From the NCBI RefSeq assembly GCF_025517535.1, contig NZ_JAOPKC010000006.1, positions 62,001 to 126,000 on the forward strand: DNA of 64,000 nt, in the 5' to 3' direction. The position numbers were made by a program, and so were the translations under genes. The notes below the pieces were generated by a model that saw nothing but the letters and a program-made list of their open reading frames with translations, was not told the origin of the DNA and made no database searches. Shown piece by piece: positions 1-8,579 of the stretch (position 1 is its first letter; each line of letters begins with the position of its first letter). This DNA is from Halapricum hydrolyticum (lineage in GTDB: Archaea > Halobacteriota > Halobacteria > Halobacteriales > Haloarculaceae).

Positions 1-331
1 TCGCCGGGACGTCCTCGACGAAACAGATCGTCGTCACCAGCAGCACAGTCTCGAACGTCTCCTCGGCAAAGGGCAGCTGCTCGGCGACGCCACGGACGAC
101 ATCTATCTCTCGTCGACGCGCGCGCTGAAGCATCCCGATGGTGGGGTCGACACCGATGTCGATCCCGAGCGGTGCCGCGAACCGGCCGCTACCGACGCCG
201 ACTTCGAGCGCCCGCCCGTCGTCGAGCAGCCGATCGAGCGCGTTCAGTTCGGACTCGTAGACCGCCTCGTATTCGTCGAACCACGCCTCGTACCGGTCGG
301 TGTGTTCCTCGAACGGTGCTGCGTTGGGCAT
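1..331 (-). CDS. class I SAM-dependent methyltransferase, N-terminal part (cut by window edge)
   Basis: The gene starts at 331 (ATG) and runs off the left edge, so only about 110 N-terminal residues are visible. They contain a glycine-rich SAM-binding motif I (LEVGVGSGRFAAPLG, about residues 43-57), an acidic segment (GIDIGVDPT) and a later VRGVAEQLPFAEETF segment typical of Methyltransf_11 proteins. Substrate is unknown. It is transcribed divergently from the lactate-utilisation genes, with about 120 nt between the two starts. The family call is firm; the target (small molecule, lipid or protein) cannot be told. Confidence 0.8.
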   Translation of the reverse strand, partial: MPNAAPFEEHTDRYEAWFDEYEAVYESELNALDRLLDDGRALEVGVGSGRFAAPLGIDIGVDPTIGMLQRARRREIDVVRGVAEQLPFAEETFETVLLVTTICFVEDVPA

Positions 332-451
332 TTGCGTGTGTTAGGGCAGGCGAGTATACGAGGATTTGGCCCCTCGACGTGTCCGTCCGATGTCTCGGAG
401 AGTCTTGCCCGTTTCAACACGCATAGACTGACTGAGCCGAAACCGCGCTCA

Positions 452-961
452 ATGGCAACGACTGCTGGCGACGCGACTGTGAACCAGTTCACGGCGGCGC
501 TCGAGGAACTCGACGTCGGCTGGACGCTGACGACTACTGACGAACTTCCCGGGGAGCTAGAACGGTTCCCCGAACCTATCGTCGGCGTTCCGTTCCCCTT
601 CGAGGACGTCTCTCTTCCCGAGTCGATCCCACGTGCGGAGCGATCTGACGGGGTCAAAGCAGCCAGTACCGGCGTCACGGCGGCGACGCTCGGGATCGTG
701 GAGTACGGGAGCGTCGTGGTCGAATCGAAACCTCCCGAGACCGAGCCCGTGAGTCTCTACGCCGACACCCACGTCGCTGTCGTCCGGCTGGAGGACATCG
801 TCGACTCCATGAGCGACGCGTTCGCCGAACTCGGACCCCGGCTGCGCGAGACTGGTGGGAACGCGATCATCGCGACCGGACCGAGCGCTACCGCCGACAT
901 GGGCGCGCTGGTCCGCGGCGTCCACGGACCGAGTGACGTACACGTGGTGATCGTCAAATGA
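452..961 (+). CDS. LUD-domain protein, LutC-like
   Basis: A 169-aa protein made of a single LUD domain, the fold of LutC (YkgG/DUF162), with the typical GVTAATLGIVEYGSVVV and ATGPSATADMGALVRGVHGP segments. In LutABC systems LutC supports oxidation of lactate to pyruvate together with two iron-sulfur subunits. I chose the ATG at 452 because the frame upstream overlaps the divergent methyltransferase promoter and does not look like protein. Its last four bases (ATGA at 958-961) overlap the start of the next gene, which points to translational coupling. It is shorter than bacterial LutC (about 240 aa). Confidence 0.82.
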   Translation: MATTAGDATVNQFTAALEELDVGWTLTTTDELPGELERFPEPIVGVPFPFEDVSLPESIPRAERSDGVKAASTGVTAATLGIVEYGSVVVESKPPETEPVSLYADTHVAVVRLEDIVDSMSDAFAELGPRLRETGGNAIIATGPSATADMGALVRGVHGPSDVHVVIVK

Positions 962-3135
962 GTCGCAAGTCCAAGCGGGCGAAAGCCGCACAGATCCGGG
1001 AGACGATGGCCGCCGAAGGTGCCTCCGTCCGGGAGAACACGCGGGGCTTCAACCAGGGACGATACGACACCGTTGCGGATCTCGAGAACTACGAGGAGCT
1101 GAAAGACGAGGCACGCCGGATCAAGGAAGACGCCATCGAACGGCTTCCGGAACTGATCGATCAGCTCACCGAAACCATCGAAGCAAACGGCGGGACGGTC
1201 TATCTCGCCGAGGACGAGGCCGACGCGAACGAGTACATCGCGTCGCTGGTCGAATCCGACGAGACGGTCGTCAAGAGCAAGTCGATGACCACCGAGGAGA
1301 TTGAGGTCAACGAGCACCTCGAAGCAGAGGGTGCGAACGTCGTCGAGACCGACCTCGGGGAGTGGGTCCTGCAGGTCGCCGACGAGGCACCGAGCCACCT
1401 CGTCGCGCCGGCGATCCACAAGTCCCGCGAGTCGATCGCCGAGCTGTTCCGCGAACAGTTCGACCCCGACCGACCGCTCGACACGCCGGAGGACCTCACT
1501 GCATTCGCCAGCGAGTACCTGGCCGATGCCTTCGAGAACGCCGACGTGGGCATGACTGGGGCGAATTTCCTCACCGCCGACAGTGGGTCGATGATGCTCG
1601 TCACCAGCGAGGGCAACGCCCGCAAGACTGTCACCGCCACGGACCGGCACGTCGCGGTCGCCGGCGTCGAGAAGATCGTCCCCAGCGTCGAGGATCTCCA
1701 GCCGTTTGTCGAATTGATCGGCCGTTCGGGCACCGGCCAGGACATCACCGCCTACATATCGCTGCTCACGCCACCGGTCGAAACGGCGACCTTCGGCGAG
1801 GACGAACTCGAGGGTAGTGACGACCGCGACTTCCACCTCGTGTTGATCGACAACGGCCGCATGGCCATGCGCGAGGACGAACAGCTGCGCGAAACGCTGT
1901 ACTGCATCCGGTGCTCGGCATGTGCCAACACGTGTGCGAACTTCCAGCAGGTCGGCGGCCACGAGTTCGGCGGCGAGACCTACACCGGCGGGATCGCCGG
2001 CGGCTGGGAGACCGGCGTCCACGGCCTGGATAGCAGCGAGGAGTTCGTCGACCTCTGTACCGGCTGTTCGCGCTGCGTCGAGGCCTGCCCGGTCGGGATC
2101 GACATCCCCTGGATCAACACGGTGGTCCGGGATCGGATCAACCGCGGTGCTGAGGATCACTCCTACGACTTCCTGGTCGATGGGCTGACGCCTGACGCCG
2201 AGGAAGGTGGTATGAGTCTCCAGAAGCGGTTCTTCGGGAATTTCGTCACCGTCGCGAAGCTCGGTAGCCTCTTCGCGCCGGTCTCGAACAGGCTGGCCAG
2301 CTTCGGCCCCAATCGCTGGATCGCCGAGCGGCTCCTGGGCGTCGATCAGCGCCGCGACATGCCACAGTTCAGCCGCGAAACGCTCAAGAAGTGGGCCAGC
2401 GAGCGGGACGGGCCGGCCGATCCCGACCGCGAGGTCGTCTTCATGGCGGATACGTACACCAATTACATGCACGTCGAGCGCGGGAAGGCTGCGATCCGGG
2501 CGCTGGAAGCCCTGAACGTCGACGTCGAGGTCGCCGACGTGACCGAGAGCGGCCGTGCCGCGCTCTCACAGGGCATGGTCGCGACCGCGACGCGCCACGG
2601 CGAGCGCGTCGCCGATGAGTTGCTCCCGCACGTCGAGGACGGCCGGGACGTCGTGATCGTCGAGCCGAGCGACCTGGCGATGCTCCGGGACGACTACGGA
2701 CGGCTGCTCGACGCGGAGACGTACGAACAGCTCTCGGAGAACAGCTACGAGATTCTCGAGTACGTCTACGGCCTGCTGGAGAACGGAGCCGACGCCGACG
2801 CCCTGAGAGACGGAAACGGAACGGAGATTGCCTACCACGGCCACTGTCAGCAGCGGACGCTGGGGCTGGCGGCCCACACCGAAGCCGTCCTGGAGGAACT
2901 CGGCTACGACCTCGTCACGTCGGACGTCGAGTGCTGTGGCATGGCCGGTTCGTTCGGTTTCAAACAGCAATATTACGACGTGAGCATGGCGGTCGGCGAG
3001 GAGTTGCGCGAGCAGTTCTCGACGCCCGAAGCCGAGGGCCGGACGATCGTCGCCAGCGGCACGTCCTGTCACGACCAGCTGACGGATCTGATGAAACAGG
3101 ACGTACCGCATCCGATCGAACTCGTGGCACCGTGA
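958..3135 (+). CDS. iron-sulfur lactate-utilisation protein, LutB-LutA fusion
   Basis: This 725-aa protein joins two Lut subunits. Residues about 60-300 form a LUD domain. Two 4Fe-4S motifs follow: CIRCSACANTCANF (about 316-329) and CTGCSRCVEACPVG (about 366-379). The C-terminal part (about 480-725) resembles the cysteine-rich LutA/GlpC/HdrB type, with HGHCQQRTLG and CCGMAGSFG. In bacteria LutA and LutB are separate proteins of a cytoplasmic lactate-oxidising complex; here they are one chain, next to a LutC-like protein, so the pair could make a complete system. Substrate stereospecificity, or use of another 2-hydroxyacid, is not visible in the sequence. Confidence 0.85.
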   Translation: MSRKSKRAKAAQIRETMAAEGASVRENTRGFNQGRYDTVADLENYEELKDEARRIKEDAIERLPELIDQLTETIEANGGTVYLAEDEADANEYIASLVESDETVVKSKSMTTEEIEVNEHLEAEGANVVETDLGEWVLQVADEAPSHLVAPAIHKSRESIAELFREQFDPDRPLDTPEDLTAFASEYLADAFENADVGMTGANFLTADSGSMMLVTSEGNARKTVTATDRHVAVAGVEKIVPSVEDLQPFVELIGRSGTGQDITAYISLLTPPVETATFGEDELEGSDDRDFHLVLIDNGRMAMREDEQLRETLYCIRCSACANTCANFQQVGGHEFGGETYTGGIAGGWETGVHGLDSSEEFVDLCTGCSRCVEACPVGIDIPWINTVVRDRINRGAEDHSYDFLVDGLTPDAEEGGMSLQKRFFGNFVTVAKLGSLFAPVSNRLASFGPNRWIAERLLGVDQRRDMPQFSRETLKKWASERDGPADPDREVVFMADTYTNYMHVERGKAAIRALEALNVDVEVADVTESGRAALSQGMVATATRHGERVADELLPHVEDGRDVVIVEPSDLAMLRDDYGRLLDAETYEQLSENSYEILEYVYGLLENGADADALRDGNGTEIAYHGHCQQRTLGLAAHTEAVLEELGYDLVTSDVECCGMAGSFGFKQQYYDVSMAVGEELREQFSTPEAEGRTIVASGTSCHDQLTDLMKQDVPHPIELVAP

Positions 3136-3173
3136 CCTCCCGGGCGCGCGTCTCCCACTTCCGACGAACGCGC

Positions 3174-3180
3174 GCTTAAG
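3174..3180 (+). promoter_or_regulatory. putative TATA box of the DoxX-like gene
   Basis: The sequence gcttaag lies 27 nt before the ATG at 3207, the usual spacing of the archaeal TATA box for leaderless transcripts. Assigned from position and composition only. Confidence 0.35.
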
Positions 3181-3206
3181 TCTACGCAATCCATATACCG
3201 CTCACT

Positions 3207-4340
3207 ATGATCAAGATTCGAAAGGCAGTTCGACGGTCCGGACTGGCGTTTGCGGCCGTCGTGCTGCTGTGGACGGCCATTCGCCCGGCCACAGCCCACG
3301 TCAGATACGTCACCGAAGACTACCCGGACGACGGCCTTGAGTTCACCATCGAGGTGCTGACCGATCCGGTGAACGCACTCCTGTTCGGCACGACGGGGTT
3401 GCTCGCCGTCGCTGGCGTCGGCGCGTATCTGTGGGTCCGGCCGACGATTCCCGACTTCGAGGTGCTTCAGTCGGCACTGCAGGAGTATCTCACGTACGTC
3501 CCATGGATGCTCCGGCTGAGCCTCGGTCTCCCGCTGGTCGGTGCGGGTTTTATCGGCTATCTCTTTAGCCCGAGCGTGCGGACGGCCGATCTGCTCGGGC
3601 CGGCCCTGCAGGCCGAGGCTCGCGTGCTGCTGATCGGAATCGGTTTCTTCCTGCTGTTCGGCCTGGCGACGCGGGCGGTCGCGCTGATCGGGCTGGCGAC
3701 GTACGCCGGCTCGGTGATCGCGTTCCCGACGGCGGTCCTCGCGCTCGAATACGTGCCGGGCTTTATCGCGATTGCGCTGCTCGGCGGCGGTCGGCCGAGC
3801 GCCGATCACCTGCTCGAGCGCGTCGCCAGTTCCCCGGGAACGTACTACAGTCGAATCGATCCGGTTCATCGGTGGGCCGGGCAGTTCCGACGGCGATTCG
3901 ACCCCTACACCGCGTACGTTCCCACGGTCCTCCGGATCGGCCTCGGGGCGACGTTCGTGTTGCTCGGGCTCGGCGAGAAACTGCTCCGGCCCGGACCGGG
4001 GCTGGCGGTCGTCGACAAGTACAATCTTACGGCGGTTGTTCCGGTCGATCCCGGCGTGTGGGTCGTCGGCGCGGGTCTGGCCGAGATCGCCTTCGGGATC
4101 GCGCTGCTCCTCGGGCTGTTGACTCGCGCGACCGCGGCGGGAGCGTTCGTCCTCTTCACGATCACGCTGTTCGCCCTGCCCGACGATCCCGTGCTCGCAC
4201 ACATCACGATGTTCGGGCTCGCCTCCGCGGTGTTCACGCTGGGCGGCGGACCGCTGTCGGTCGACAGCTGGCTCGAATCGTCCGTCGAGCCCGAACGGAA
4301 GACCACGCCGAGCGGCAAAGCGGAGAGGCGCTCCGGATAG
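3207..4340 (+). CDS. DoxX-like integral membrane protein
   Basis: A 377-aa membrane protein. An N-terminal hydrophobic segment (LAFAAVVLLWTAIRPATA) looks like a signal or anchor; several membrane helices follow. The C-terminal half (about 235-350: YTAYVPTVLRIGLGATFVLLGLGEKLLRPG, then GAGLAEIAFGIALLLGLLTR) has the four-helix pattern of DoxX/DoxD-like proteins, a family tied in part to quinone-linked oxidoreductase complexes. The protein is about twice the length of simple DoxX and appears to hold two such modules. Its position between the Lut genes and rtcB gives no firm functional link. Confidence 0.65.
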   Translation: MIKIRKAVRRSGLAFAAVVLLWTAIRPATAHVRYVTEDYPDDGLEFTIEVLTDPVNALLFGTTGLLAVAGVGAYLWVRPTIPDFEVLQSALQEYLTYVPWMLRLSLGLPLVGAGFIGYLFSPSVRTADLLGPALQAEARVLLIGIGFFLLFGLATRAVALIGLATYAGSVIAFPTAVLALEYVPGFIAIALLGGGRPSADHLLERVASSPGTYYSRIDPVHRWAGQFRRRFDPYTAYVPTVLRIGLGATFVLLGLGEKLLRPGPGLAVVDKYNLTAVVPVDPGVWVVGAGLAEIAFGIALLLGLLTRATAAGAFVLFTITLFALPDDPVLAHITMFGLASAVFTLGGGPLSVDSWLESSVEPERKTTPSGKAERRSG

Positions 4341-4395
4341 CCGCGATCCTGGAAACCGGGTACCTTTCTTTGTGCTGGCGCGCCGATAGTCGCGT

Positions 4396-5856
4396 ATGAA
4401 GACCTACGAGGCCGGAAACATCACCCTGCAGCGGGTCCGAGAGTACGTCTGGGAGATCCCCCGCGAGGGCGAGATGAACGTCCCCGCGCGGGTGCTGGCC
4501 AGCGAATCGCTGCTCGAAGAGATCAGCGACGACAAGACGCTCGAACAGTTGAAGAACACGACGCACCTCCCCGGGATCCAGAAGTACGCCGTCTGCATGC
4601 CCGACGGCCACCAGGGCTACGGCTTCCCGGTCGGCGGCGTCGCCGGCATCGACTCAGAGAACGGCTGCATCTCCCCTGGCGCAGTTGGTTACGATATAAA
4701 TTGCGGAGTAAGGCTATTAAAGACAAATCTGCGATACGAGGACGTTCGGGGCCGCGAGGAGGAGCTCGTCGACGCGCTGTTCGACGCGATCCCGTCGGGA
4801 CTGGGCGGCGGCGGGGTCTTCGAGGGGACGAGAGGCGACATCGAGGCGATCCTCGAAGACGGGATGGAGTGGGCGCTGGAGCAGGGGTACGCCGTGCCCG
4901 ACGATCTCGAACACTGCGAGGACGAGGGCAAGCGGCCCGAGGCCGACGCGGGTGCGGTCTCGCAGAAGGCCAAAGACCGCGGGAAAGAACAGGTCGGCTC
5001 GCTCGGATCGGGGAACCACTTCCTGGAGGTCCAGCGGGTGACAGACATCTTCCGGGAGGACGTCGCCGCGGAGTTCGGACTCCGGGAGGACCAGATCGTC
5101 GTACTGATCCACTGTGGCTCGCGCGGACTGGGCCATCAGGTCTGTACGGACTACCTCCGGGAGATCGAACAGACTCACCAGGGGCTGCTCAATCGTTTGC
5201 CGGACAAGGAACTGGCTGCCGCGCCCGCCGGCTCGCAACTGGCTGAGGAGTACTACGGGGCGATGTGTGCGGCGATCAACTTCGCGTGGGTCAACCGGCA
5301 GTTGATCATGCACCGAACCCGCGAAGTCTTCGAGGACGTCTTCGATCGATCCTGGGAAGAAATGGAGATGGAGCTGCTCTACGACGTGGCACACAACATC
5401 GCGAAAAAAGAGGTCCACGAGATCAATGGCGAGGATCAGGAACTGTACGTCCACCGCAAGGGCGCGACGCGGGCGTTCCCGGCCGGTCGCCCGGAACTAC
5501 CGCCGGCCTACGCCGACGTCGGCCAGCCGATCCTCATTCCCGGGAGTATGGGCGCGGGCAGCTACGTGCTTCGCGGGGGCGAGCAGTCGCTCGCGGAGAC
5601 GTTCGGCTCGACCGCCCACGGCGCGGGGCGACTGATGTCTCGCACGGAGGCGAAAAACACCTACTGGGGCGAGGACGTTCAGGACGAACTCAGAGATCAG
5701 CAACACGTCTACGTCAAGGCAAACAGCGGCGCGACGGTCGCCGAGGAAGCACCCGGCGTCTACAAGGACGTCGACGAGGTCGTGAACGTCTCGGACGCGC
5801 TCGGGATCGGGGATAAGGTCGCCCGGACGTATCCGGTCTGCAATATCAAAGGCTAG
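4396..5856 (+). CDS. rtcB: tRNA-splicing ligase RtcB
   Basis: RtcB joins 2',3'-cyclic-phosphate (or 3'-phosphate) and 5'-OH RNA ends in a GTP- and Mn-dependent reaction; in archaea it seals tRNA halves after intron removal. The 486-aa length matches intein-free RtcB. Family motifs are all present: MPDGHQGYGFPVGGVAG (68-84), GYDINCGVRL (98-107, metal ligand Cys103), GSLGSGNHFLE, IHCGSRGLGHQV, PGSMGAGSYV and STAHGAGRLMSR, in which His408 is the expected guanylylated residue. Codons 96-112 (4681-4731) are strikingly AT-rich (about 37% GC by count) compared with the rest of the gene; see findings. Confidence 0.95.
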   Translation: MKTYEAGNITLQRVREYVWEIPREGEMNVPARVLASESLLEEISDDKTLEQLKNTTHLPGIQKYAVCMPDGHQGYGFPVGGVAGIDSENGCISPGAVGYDINCGVRLLKTNLRYEDVRGREEELVDALFDAIPSGLGGGGVFEGTRGDIEAILEDGMEWALEQGYAVPDDLEHCEDEGKRPEADAGAVSQKAKDRGKEQVGSLGSGNHFLEVQRVTDIFREDVAAEFGLREDQIVVLIHCGSRGLGHQVCTDYLREIEQTHQGLLNRLPDKELAAAPAGSQLAEEYYGAMCAAINFAWVNRQLIMHRTREVFEDVFDRSWEEMEMELLYDVAHNIAKKEVHEINGEDQELYVHRKGATRAFPAGRPELPPAYADVGQPILIPGSMGAGSYVLRGGEQSLAETFGSTAHGAGRLMSRTEAKNTYWGEDVQDELRDQQHVYVKANSGATVAEEAPGVYKDVDEVVNVSDALGIGDKVARTYPVCNIKG

Positions 5857-6299
5857 AACGGATCCGTCCCGTTCCACGTATCGAGGACGGTCGCTTCCCC
5901 GGTTTCAGGATTGATGTAGACGACGCGGATCGAGTCGTCCGGGTTGACTGGCCGTCCGTACGCACCGCCTTCGGTGACTGGGGCCGGAAGCCCCTGCTGG
6001 ATGGTCGCTGACGGATCGGTGCCGGTAAGCTCCGACCAGCGCGCCGACGCGTCGTTCGGCCCCTGTATGGACACGTTCCCGGCTGTGAACGTATCGCCAC
6101 CCTCGTAGGCCACCAGCAGGCGCTGACTCTCGTCCCTGTAATCGAAGCCGAATTGCGCTTCTGGACCGGACTGGCTCTCTCCGAGGAAAAGAACGCTCGA
6201 CCCGATAGCGACGACGATCACGAGAGCGATCCCGACCAGGGTGAGGGCGCTGGTGAGCTCAGAAACACCGCGGTCCGGGCCCGGGCCTGCGTTTCGCAT
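5853..6299 (-). CDS. type IV pilin-like protein
   Basis: A 148-aa protein starting at the ATG at 6299 (a GTG at 6305 is also possible). It begins MRNAGPGPDRGVSE followed by one hydrophobic helix (LTSALTLVGIALVIVVAIGSSVLFL), the class III signal layout of archaeal pilins cut by PibD between Gly and Val. The rest is a soluble domain expected outside the cell, with a PDDSIRVVYINPETGEATVLDTW C-terminal strand region. It belongs to the archaeal type IV pilin N-terminal domain group (PF07790 type). Its stop codon overlaps the convergent rtcB stop by 4 nt. Adhesion is a family-level inference. Confidence 0.8.
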   Translation of the reverse strand: MRNAGPGPDRGVSELTSALTLVGIALVIVVAIGSSVLFLGESQSGPEAQFGFDYRDESQRLLVAYEGGDTFTAGNVSIQGPNDASARWSELTGTDPSATIQQGLPAPVTEGGAYGRPVNPDDSIRVVYINPETGEATVLDTWNGTDPF

Positions 6300-6408
6300 A
6301 CTCACGCTTTCGAAGTCACGGCATATAAGAGCCGCCCTGATGTGGCGGGAGTTCCGTGCACCGGATGTCGGTGCCGTTAAACCGATGAGTGTTGTATGAT
6401 CGGGTGAA

Positions 6409-6786
6409 ATGGTCCGTGACCCGTTCGCGGACGAGGACGCTCCCGACCTTCAGGACGTGCTCGATGCACTCGACGACCCCGAATGCAGGGCGATCATCAG
6501 TGAACTCGACGAACCGATGACTGCCAGCGAGATCTCCGACGCGAGTGACATTCCGCTATCGACGACCTACCGGAAACTGGAGTTGCTGACCGAAGCGTCC
6601 CTGCTGAGCGAAGGTGTCGAGATCCGCCCGGACGGCCAGCACGCGAGCACGTACGAACTCGATTTCAAGGAAGTTATCATCGGCGTTACGGACAATCTCG
6701 AGTTCGACGTCTCGATCGCCCGTCGTGCGCGGACGGCCGACGAGCGCCTGGAAAACCTCTGGTCGGAGGTGCGCAAAGAAACATGA
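6409..6786 (+). CDS. winged helix-turn-helix transcriptional regulator
   Basis: A 125-aa ArsR/DUF7342-like regulator. Residues about 15-70 form the winged helix (LDDPECRAIISEL..MTASEISDASDIPLSTTYRKLELLTEASLL), followed by a wing (EIRPDGQHASTYELDF) and a short helical tail. No metal-binding cysteines are seen. It overlaps the next gene by 4 nt (ATGA), so regulator and DUF7521 membrane protein are probably made together; the pairing suggests the membrane protein or its ligand is linked to the regulator's signal, but that is inference. Confidence 0.85.
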   Translation: MVRDPFADEDAPDLQDVLDALDDPECRAIISELDEPMTASEISDASDIPLSTTYRKLELLTEASLLSEGVEIRPDGQHASTYELDFKEVIIGVTDNLEFDVSIARRARTADERLENLWSEVRKET

Positions 6787-7076
6787 GCCCACACACGTTC
6801 ACACTCCCGCCCAGCGCCATCGCTTTCAAGACGCTGACGCTGCTTCTCGGCGGCCTCATCACGTATCTGTCGTATCGTGCGTACAGGCGAACCGGTTCCC
6901 CGGCACTGCGGGCACTGGCGATCGGCTTCGGACTCGTGACGATGGGGTCGTTACTGGCGGGTGTGACGAACGTCCTCCTTCACGACATCTCGATCGGCGT
7001 GAGTCTGGCCATCGAAAGCGGTCTCACGGCGGCTGGATTCGCTGTCATCGTCTATTCGCTGTATACCCAGGGGTAA
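6783..7076 (+). CDS. DUF7521 family small membrane protein (copy 1)
   Basis: A 97-aa protein with three predicted membrane helices: AFKTLTLLLGGLITYLSY, ALAIGFGLVTMGSLLAGV and a C-terminal helix ending VIVYSLYTQG. A basic motif YRAYRRTGSPALRAL sits after helix 1. The same layout and motifs occur in the genes at 7256-7552 and 30260-30568. Function is unknown. The start overlaps the upstream regulator stop (ATGA). Confidence 0.8.
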   Translation: MSPHTFTLPPSAIAFKTLTLLLGGLITYLSYRAYRRTGSPALRALAIGFGLVTMGSLLAGVTNVLLHDISIGVSLAIESGLTAAGFAVIVYSLYTQG

Positions 7077-7255
7077 TAGTTGGCCGTCGTAACTGTATAC
7101 AGGTGCGACCGTTTCTCCGTGGCAGTCAATTCGGCGTCGACTGACAGCGATCACTCCGTCCAGGACGGCGGTGTTTCGAGGTGTGGTATTCTCGTTTCGT
7201 GGTAATACGATCAGTATATATTGTCACTCGAATCCTACGTCGAGCCGACTGGTAT

Positions 7256-7552
7256 ATGTACGGAAGCACGTCGCTTTTCGTTGCGGCTGAGACGGTCATT
7301 TTCGTCTGTAGTGGGGTACTCGCCACGTTGTCGTACCGGGCCTACCAGCGGCGACAGTCGCGTTCGCTCGGAGCGCTATTCGGTGGACTTACGCTCGTCA
7401 CACTCGGCGCCCTGCTGGGTGGCGTGCTCATCGCGCTGGGCGTCGGGAAGACCGTCCACGCCGCCAGCGCGAGTGCGGCGCTCGTCGCGGCCGGGTTCGT
7501 GATCGTCACCTACTCGATGTACGCCGACAGTCCGTCTTCGCTGTCGGCCTGA
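7256..7552 (+). CDS. DUF7521 family small membrane protein (copy 2)
   Basis: A 98-aa paralogue of the preceding gene, with the conserved LSYRAYQRRQSRSLGAL motif after helix 1, GLTLVTLGALLGGVLIAL as helix 2, and a third helix ending VIVTYSMYA. I take the ATG at 7256 because the frame upstream adds non-hydrophobic residues absent from the paralogues. The 180-nt gap from copy 1 and the AT-rich sequence near 7211-7222 (cagtatatattg) suggest its own promoter. No enzyme motif is visible. Confidence 0.75.
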   Translation: MYGSTSLFVAAETVIFVCSGVLATLSYRAYQRRQSRSLGALFGGLTLVTLGALLGGVLIALGVGKTVHAASASAALVAAGFVIVTYSMYADSPSSLSA

Positions 7553-7717
7553 CTACCGTGCGTTCGGAAACGCCTGGCGTTTGCCTCGCCGATCGCTGCG
7601 TCTGCAGACCAGAGCCGTCCGCGAGTGATCTGTGTCGAGTGACGGCCGAAAACCCTAATCCGGCGTGCACTAACTAATACGCACGCGGGTCGATCTGACG
7701 CGATCGACTGTCTTGCC

Positions 7718-8578
7718 ATGAGCGAGGGCGAACACAAACTCTACGACGAGCGCGGGCAGTTCATGCAGGCCGTCAAGGACGGCCGGGAGATCCGCGACGC
7801 CGGCTGGAACGCCTGTCGAGTCGTCCTGACGACCGACCGAGTCGTGTTGATCGGCGACGAGAAGCGCTCGATCGACATCGACGCCCTCGAGCAGGTCAAC
7901 GACCGCTTCGACGTCAACCAGGCCGCAGCGGTGGAAGGGAGTTACACGGCACTTCGGACCGACGGCACGGTCTTTCTCGTCTCGGCGCCTGATCAGAGCA
8001 CGTTCGAGACGGCACTGTACAAAGCTTCGCTCAACAACGGCATTCTGCTCGTCCAGCACCCGGCTGTCGAGGGCGGGGTCGTCCAGAACGTCGAGTGGAC
8101 GAAAGCGAAGGTCAAGATCTCCGAAGAGGCGATCCGACTCGCGATGGCCGACGGGCAGAAAGTGACGATCGATCGGGACGACATCGGCGACGTCGGGACC
8201 GACGAGCGAACGATCGACGACCGGGACCGCACCGTCTACGAGGTCGAACACACCGAAGACGGCCGGAGCGTCGAGACGCATCTAACCGGTGAACCTCACC
8301 ACACGGCAGTTATCGGCGCGCTCCTCGAGGAAGGTGTCGAGCGCCACCGCGCGAACCTCGACCTGGACGGCGTCGAAAAGCAGGTCATCATGGCACTGCA
8401 CTCGGGCGTCTCGCCGTTCGACATCCCGGAATTCGTGGACCGAGACGTCGAACGCGTCGAAGAGATCTTCGACCGACTGCTCGAATACGACGTCATCGAG
8501 GTCGAGCGCGAGCGGACCGAGGTCGCGCTGACGCCCGAGGGTCGGCAGGTCGCCGGCGAGACGATCGGCGACCGGTGA
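7718..8578 (+). CDS. CheF-family taxis protein
   Basis: A 286-aa protein that I recognise as a CheF-family (DUF439) chemotaxis protein. In archaea CheF links CheY signalling to the archaellum motor. The N-terminal two thirds are beta-rich with PH-like strands (CRVVLTTDRVVLIG, HPAVEGGVVQNVEWTKAKVKI, VTIDRDDIGDVGTDERTI). The C-terminus (about 215-280) is a helix-turn-helix-like domain (QVIMALHSGVSPFDIPEF..VEEIFDRLLEYDVIEV). No other che or archaellum gene is in the window, so this copy is outside the main cluster. The family call is from memory of homologues, so function is less certain than the fold. Confidence 0.72.
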   Translation: MSEGEHKLYDERGQFMQAVKDGREIRDAGWNACRVVLTTDRVVLIGDEKRSIDIDALEQVNDRFDVNQAAAVEGSYTALRTDGTVFLVSAPDQSTFETALYKASLNNGILLVQHPAVEGGVVQNVEWTKAKVKISEEAIRLAMADGQKVTIDRDDIGDVGTDERTIDDRDRTVYEVEHTEDGRSVETHLTGEPHHTAVIGALLEEGVERHRANLDLDGVEKQVIMALHSGVSPFDIPEFVDRDVERVEEIFDRLLEYDVIEVERERTEVALTPEGRQVAGETIGDR

Positions 8579-8579
8579 G

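Noticed and set aside
757..2472. Long minus-strand frame opposite the LutB-LutA gene
   Set aside because: Its residues are a shadow of the coding strand (no motifs, basic and repetitive), while the plus frame carries Fe-S cysteine motifs.
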